From contig CAZPUJ010000032.1 of assembly GCA_964589725.1 (NCBI GenBank), forward strand, positions 1 to 8,804: a stretch of 8,804 nt of DNA, in the 5' to 3' direction. Each line of letters starts with the position of its first letter. Position 1 is the first letter of the stretch. The translations under genes were made by a program, and so were the position numbers. The stretch comes from CAYSHJ01 sp964589725. GTDB lineage: Bacteria > Planctomycetota > Planctomycetia > Planctomycetales > Planctomycetaceae. Shown piece after piece: positions 7,345 through 8,804 of the stretch. A model generated the notes under the pieces. It searched no databases, was not told the DNA's origin, and saw only the letters and a list, made by a program, of their open reading frames with translations.

Positions 7345-7428
7345 GCTGGTCGAGGCAACCGACTCTACCAACTGCATGACAAGGTGTGGCGCGAGGACAT
7401 TTTGCGGTGGGGGTACCAGCGTTGCCGT
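7345..7428 (+). pseudogene. Fragment resembling the N-terminus of a group II intron-type reverse transcriptase
   Basis: This plus-strand frame encodes AGRGNRLYQLHDKVWREDIL followed by RWGYQRCR. It closely resembles the N-terminal 'xLYxLxDKVyREDxLxxAyxxcR' segment that precedes 'ANxGAPGVDG' in group II intron reverse transcriptase/maturases. After position 7428 the frame stays open to a TAG at 7537-7539, but the expected GAPGVDG motif and all catalytic blocks, including YADD, are absent. There is no start codon before the fragment, and an in-frame stop lies at 7312-7314. I read it as a decayed remnant trapped between two minus-strand genes. The identification is by eye on about 28 residues. 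Confidence 0.55.
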
Positions 7429-7535
7429 TCTCGACGAATCAGCGATCGTCATCTGCTGCATTTGGTGTTGTCGACCGGGCAACGCCGACGAGCGGGGATG
7501 AGTCATCTCGTTGAGAATGCCATGAATGATTCGGA

Positions 7536-8504
7536 CTAGTTCGCCCCGACGAATCGGCGAGACAGGTGGTTCGGCGCCGGAATCGAATGTGTCGTCACGG
7601 ACTCGAGACGCATGGTCAGCGTGATTTCATTGCCGCGGTCGTTGTGATAGACGTTGTTCATGAAGGTCCGGATGAGCAACAAGCCGCGACCGCCAATTCT
7701 GCTAAGATTCTTCTCGTCGGTCGGGTCGCTGATTTGAACATGGTTGAACCCAGATCCTTCGTCACGGATCACGAACTTGATCTGGTCGGTCCTGAACGAA
7801 GCGAGCACGCGGACTTTCCGGTCGCAGTACGGCCATTGCACACGCCGCGTTTCGGCCAGTTCGTAATAGATGCTTTCGTCCTCCTGCCGCAGTTCCGAGT
7901 CGAGTTCCAGATTTCCATGATTGATGGCATTGGATAGAGACTCTTGCAAAGCGACGCCCATGCGTAAGAGCTGACTTTCATCGAACGCATGCAGGGAGCT
8001 GGTCTGCTCTTGCAGATAGCGCACCAGCGGCGAAGCCAGACTCATGTCGTTTCCGATCTCGAACTGCAAATCCATGCCCGTCAGGCAGCCGATGACTCGT
8101 CGTCGGTTGCGCTGGACCTGGGCCAGATCCAGCACACTGGTCAGCACCGAGATCAACTCATGCCGCGAGGTGGACTTGGAGACATAACTGGCGGCTCCCG
8201 TTTGCAACGCATTCACTGCTATCTGTTCGCATCCCAAGCCGGTGATCACCACGACCGGAACTTGAGGATGGGTTCGATGCAACTCGGTGACCAAATCCAA
8301 TCCCGTCATGTGGGGCATACAGTAATCGGTCAACACCAAGTCGGGTGCTTCCTGATGCACAGCCGCCAAACCACCTTCAGCGCTCTCGGCCTCGCGCACT
8401 TTGCAGTCAGGCCAGCGTTGTTTCAACAGGCCACGCAAATACGTACGCTCGACGCGCGAGTCGTCAACGACCAAGAAATTTTGGCTGGCATCTTTCATCG
8501 TCAT
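7536..8504 (-). CDS. Response-regulator receiver domain fused to an RsbW-like HATPase domain
   Basis: The product is 322 residues. GGAGG lies 8 nt before the ATG at 8504. Residues ~8-125 are a complete receiver domain: acidic pair D14/D15 (FLVVDDSR), phospho-acceptor D60 (LVLTDYCMP), T88 (VVVITG) and K110 (SYVSKS). After a linker (about 126-160), residues ~165-300 form a HATPase_c_2 (GHKL) ATP-binding domain of the anti-sigma kinase type. The N-box is E188-S-L-S-N192 (ALQESLSNAINHGN), the G1 box is D248-E-G-S-G252 (IRDEGSGFN), and the G2 box is G271-G-R-G-L (GGRGLLLIRTF). No His phospho-acceptor, PP2C phosphatase or HTH domain is present. The likely role is phosphorylation-controlled partner switching, with the ATPase binding a sigma factor or phosphorylating an anti-sigma antagonist. 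The partner genes and the sensor kinase are not in the window. Confidence 0.9.
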   Translation of the reverse strand: MTMKDASQNFLVVDDSRVERTYLRGLLKQRWPDCKVREAESAEGGLAAVHQEAPDLVLTDYCMPHMTGLDLVTELHRTHPQVPVVVITGLGCEQIAVNALQTGAASYVSKSTSRHELISVLTSVLDLAQVQRNRRRVIGCLTGMDLQFEIGNDMSLASPLVRYLQEQTSSLHAFDESQLLRMGVALQESLSNAINHGNLELDSELRQEDESIYYELAETRRVQWPYCDRKVRVLASFRTDQIKFVIRDEGSGFNHVQISDPTDEKNLSRIGGRGLLLIRTFMNNVYHNDRGNEITLTMRLESVTTHSIPAPNHLSRRFVGAN

Positions 8505-8664
8505 GTTCTAATCCTCCCGGCGCACAGCGTCGGAGCAACACAGAATTCTACAACAGGAAATAGAACGGAGTCTGAAGAAGAGCTTGTTTTCGCGGTCTGG
8601 CGTGAAGCTGGTCCGTTGTTTCACGGAGTTAGAATCTCGGCGGACAACGTAAGCACGATGACTC
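8505..8664. other. Intergenic region upstream of the receiver/HATPase gene
   Basis: This stretch holds the Shine-Dalgarno of the receiver/HATPase gene (8513-8517). On the minus strand it also has TAGAAT, a possible -10 element, but no acceptable -35 at 16-18 nt. I see no hairpin with a T-run that could terminate the gene on the right. Confidence 0.4.
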
Positions 8665-8802
8665 CTACACCGTTAATTCGGAGTTTTGTTGTTGGCTGCG
8701 CGAATTGTTGTGGGTGGTGGTTGATTTGGCGAGGCGTGTGGATTGGAGGGCGGTGATGGTTTGGCGGCCGAGTTTAGTGAGCAGGTAGCGGTGAGTGCCT
8801 TC
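8665..8802 (-). CDS. C-terminal end of a minus-strand gene, winged-helix-like (partial)
   Basis: The minus strand is open from the right edge to a TAG at 8667-8665, giving 45 residues. They begin EGTHRYLLTKLGRQTITALQ and end in a polar Thr/Asn/Ser/Gln-rich tail. 'THRY.LT..GR..(I/T)ALL..R' looks like the wing and last helix of a winged helix-turn-helix domain. I associate similar endings with mobile-element-linked and regulator proteins in planctomycetes, but cannot name the family. The frame choice rests on this motif and on continuity to the window edge. The 5' part is missing. Confidence 0.5.
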   Translation of the reverse strand, partial: EGTHRYLLTKLGRQTITALQSTRLAKSTTTHNNSRSQQQNSELTV

Positions 8803-8804
8803 GA

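Noticed and set aside
7036..7506. A 156-residue minus-strand frame crossing the oxidoreductase start
   Set aside because: It overlaps the oxidoreductase in another frame, spans its promoter and the inverted repeat, and has no recognisable motif or ribosome binding site.
8530..8575. Promoter for the receiver/HATPase gene with TAGAAT as -10
   Set aside because: No hexamer resembling TTGACA lies at 16-18 nt, so the -10 match alone is not enough.
7989..8756. A 255-residue open frame on the plus strand
   Set aside because: It is antisense to the receiver domain, whose D/D/T/K residues are intact, and it shows no family motif.

Overview
The window looks like a stretch of chromosome from a member of the Planctomycetes. 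The evidence is the partial gene at the left edge, which ends in the '(W)A(V/L)LNSKEFLF(Q/N)H' tail typical of the large DUF1549/DUF1553 secreted proteins that are almost confined to that phylum. It is supported by the Gfo/Idh/MocA oxidoreductase of planctomycete type, by the planctomycete-style receiver + HATPase_c_2 protein, and by the moderate-to-high GC content. This assignment is inference from protein families; no rRNA or other marker is present.

Left part (1-3237): the 3' end of the DUF1553-type gene (+) converges on a minus-strand gene for a secreted, low-complexity protein rich in Asn, Ala, Ser and Thr. A clear intrinsic terminator, oriented for the minus-strand gene, lies between them. 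That gene is divergent from a + strand gene for a TPR protein with a C-terminal outer-membrane beta-barrel. The shared 225-bp intergenic region contains small dyads and three helically phased TATTC words.

Middle (3311-7198): three minus-strand genes. Transcribed from right to left, these are a Gfo/Idh/MocA-family oxidoreductase, a YtcJ-like exported amidohydrolase (49-nt gap, probably one operon) and, after 134 nt that hold a candidate promoter, a SWIM zinc-finger protein with a histone-H1-like Lys/Ala tail. The oxidoreductase has a good sigma70-type promoter just upstream.

Right part (7199-8804): a 337-bp gap holds that promoter, an imperfect inverted repeat, and a short fragment that reads like the N-terminus of a group II intron-type reverse transcriptase. 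Next comes a minus-strand receiver-domain protein fused to an RsbW-like HATPase domain with no phosphatase domain between them. At the right edge is the C-terminal end of another minus-strand gene, which reads like the end of a winged-helix domain.

I see no CRISPR array, tRNA, rRNA, intact transposon or defence cluster. The genes do not form one obvious pathway. The most unusual points are the reverse-transcriptase remnant, the REC-HATPase architecture, the altered catalytic motif in the oxidoreductase, and the SWIM protein that lacks its usual helicase partner nearby.
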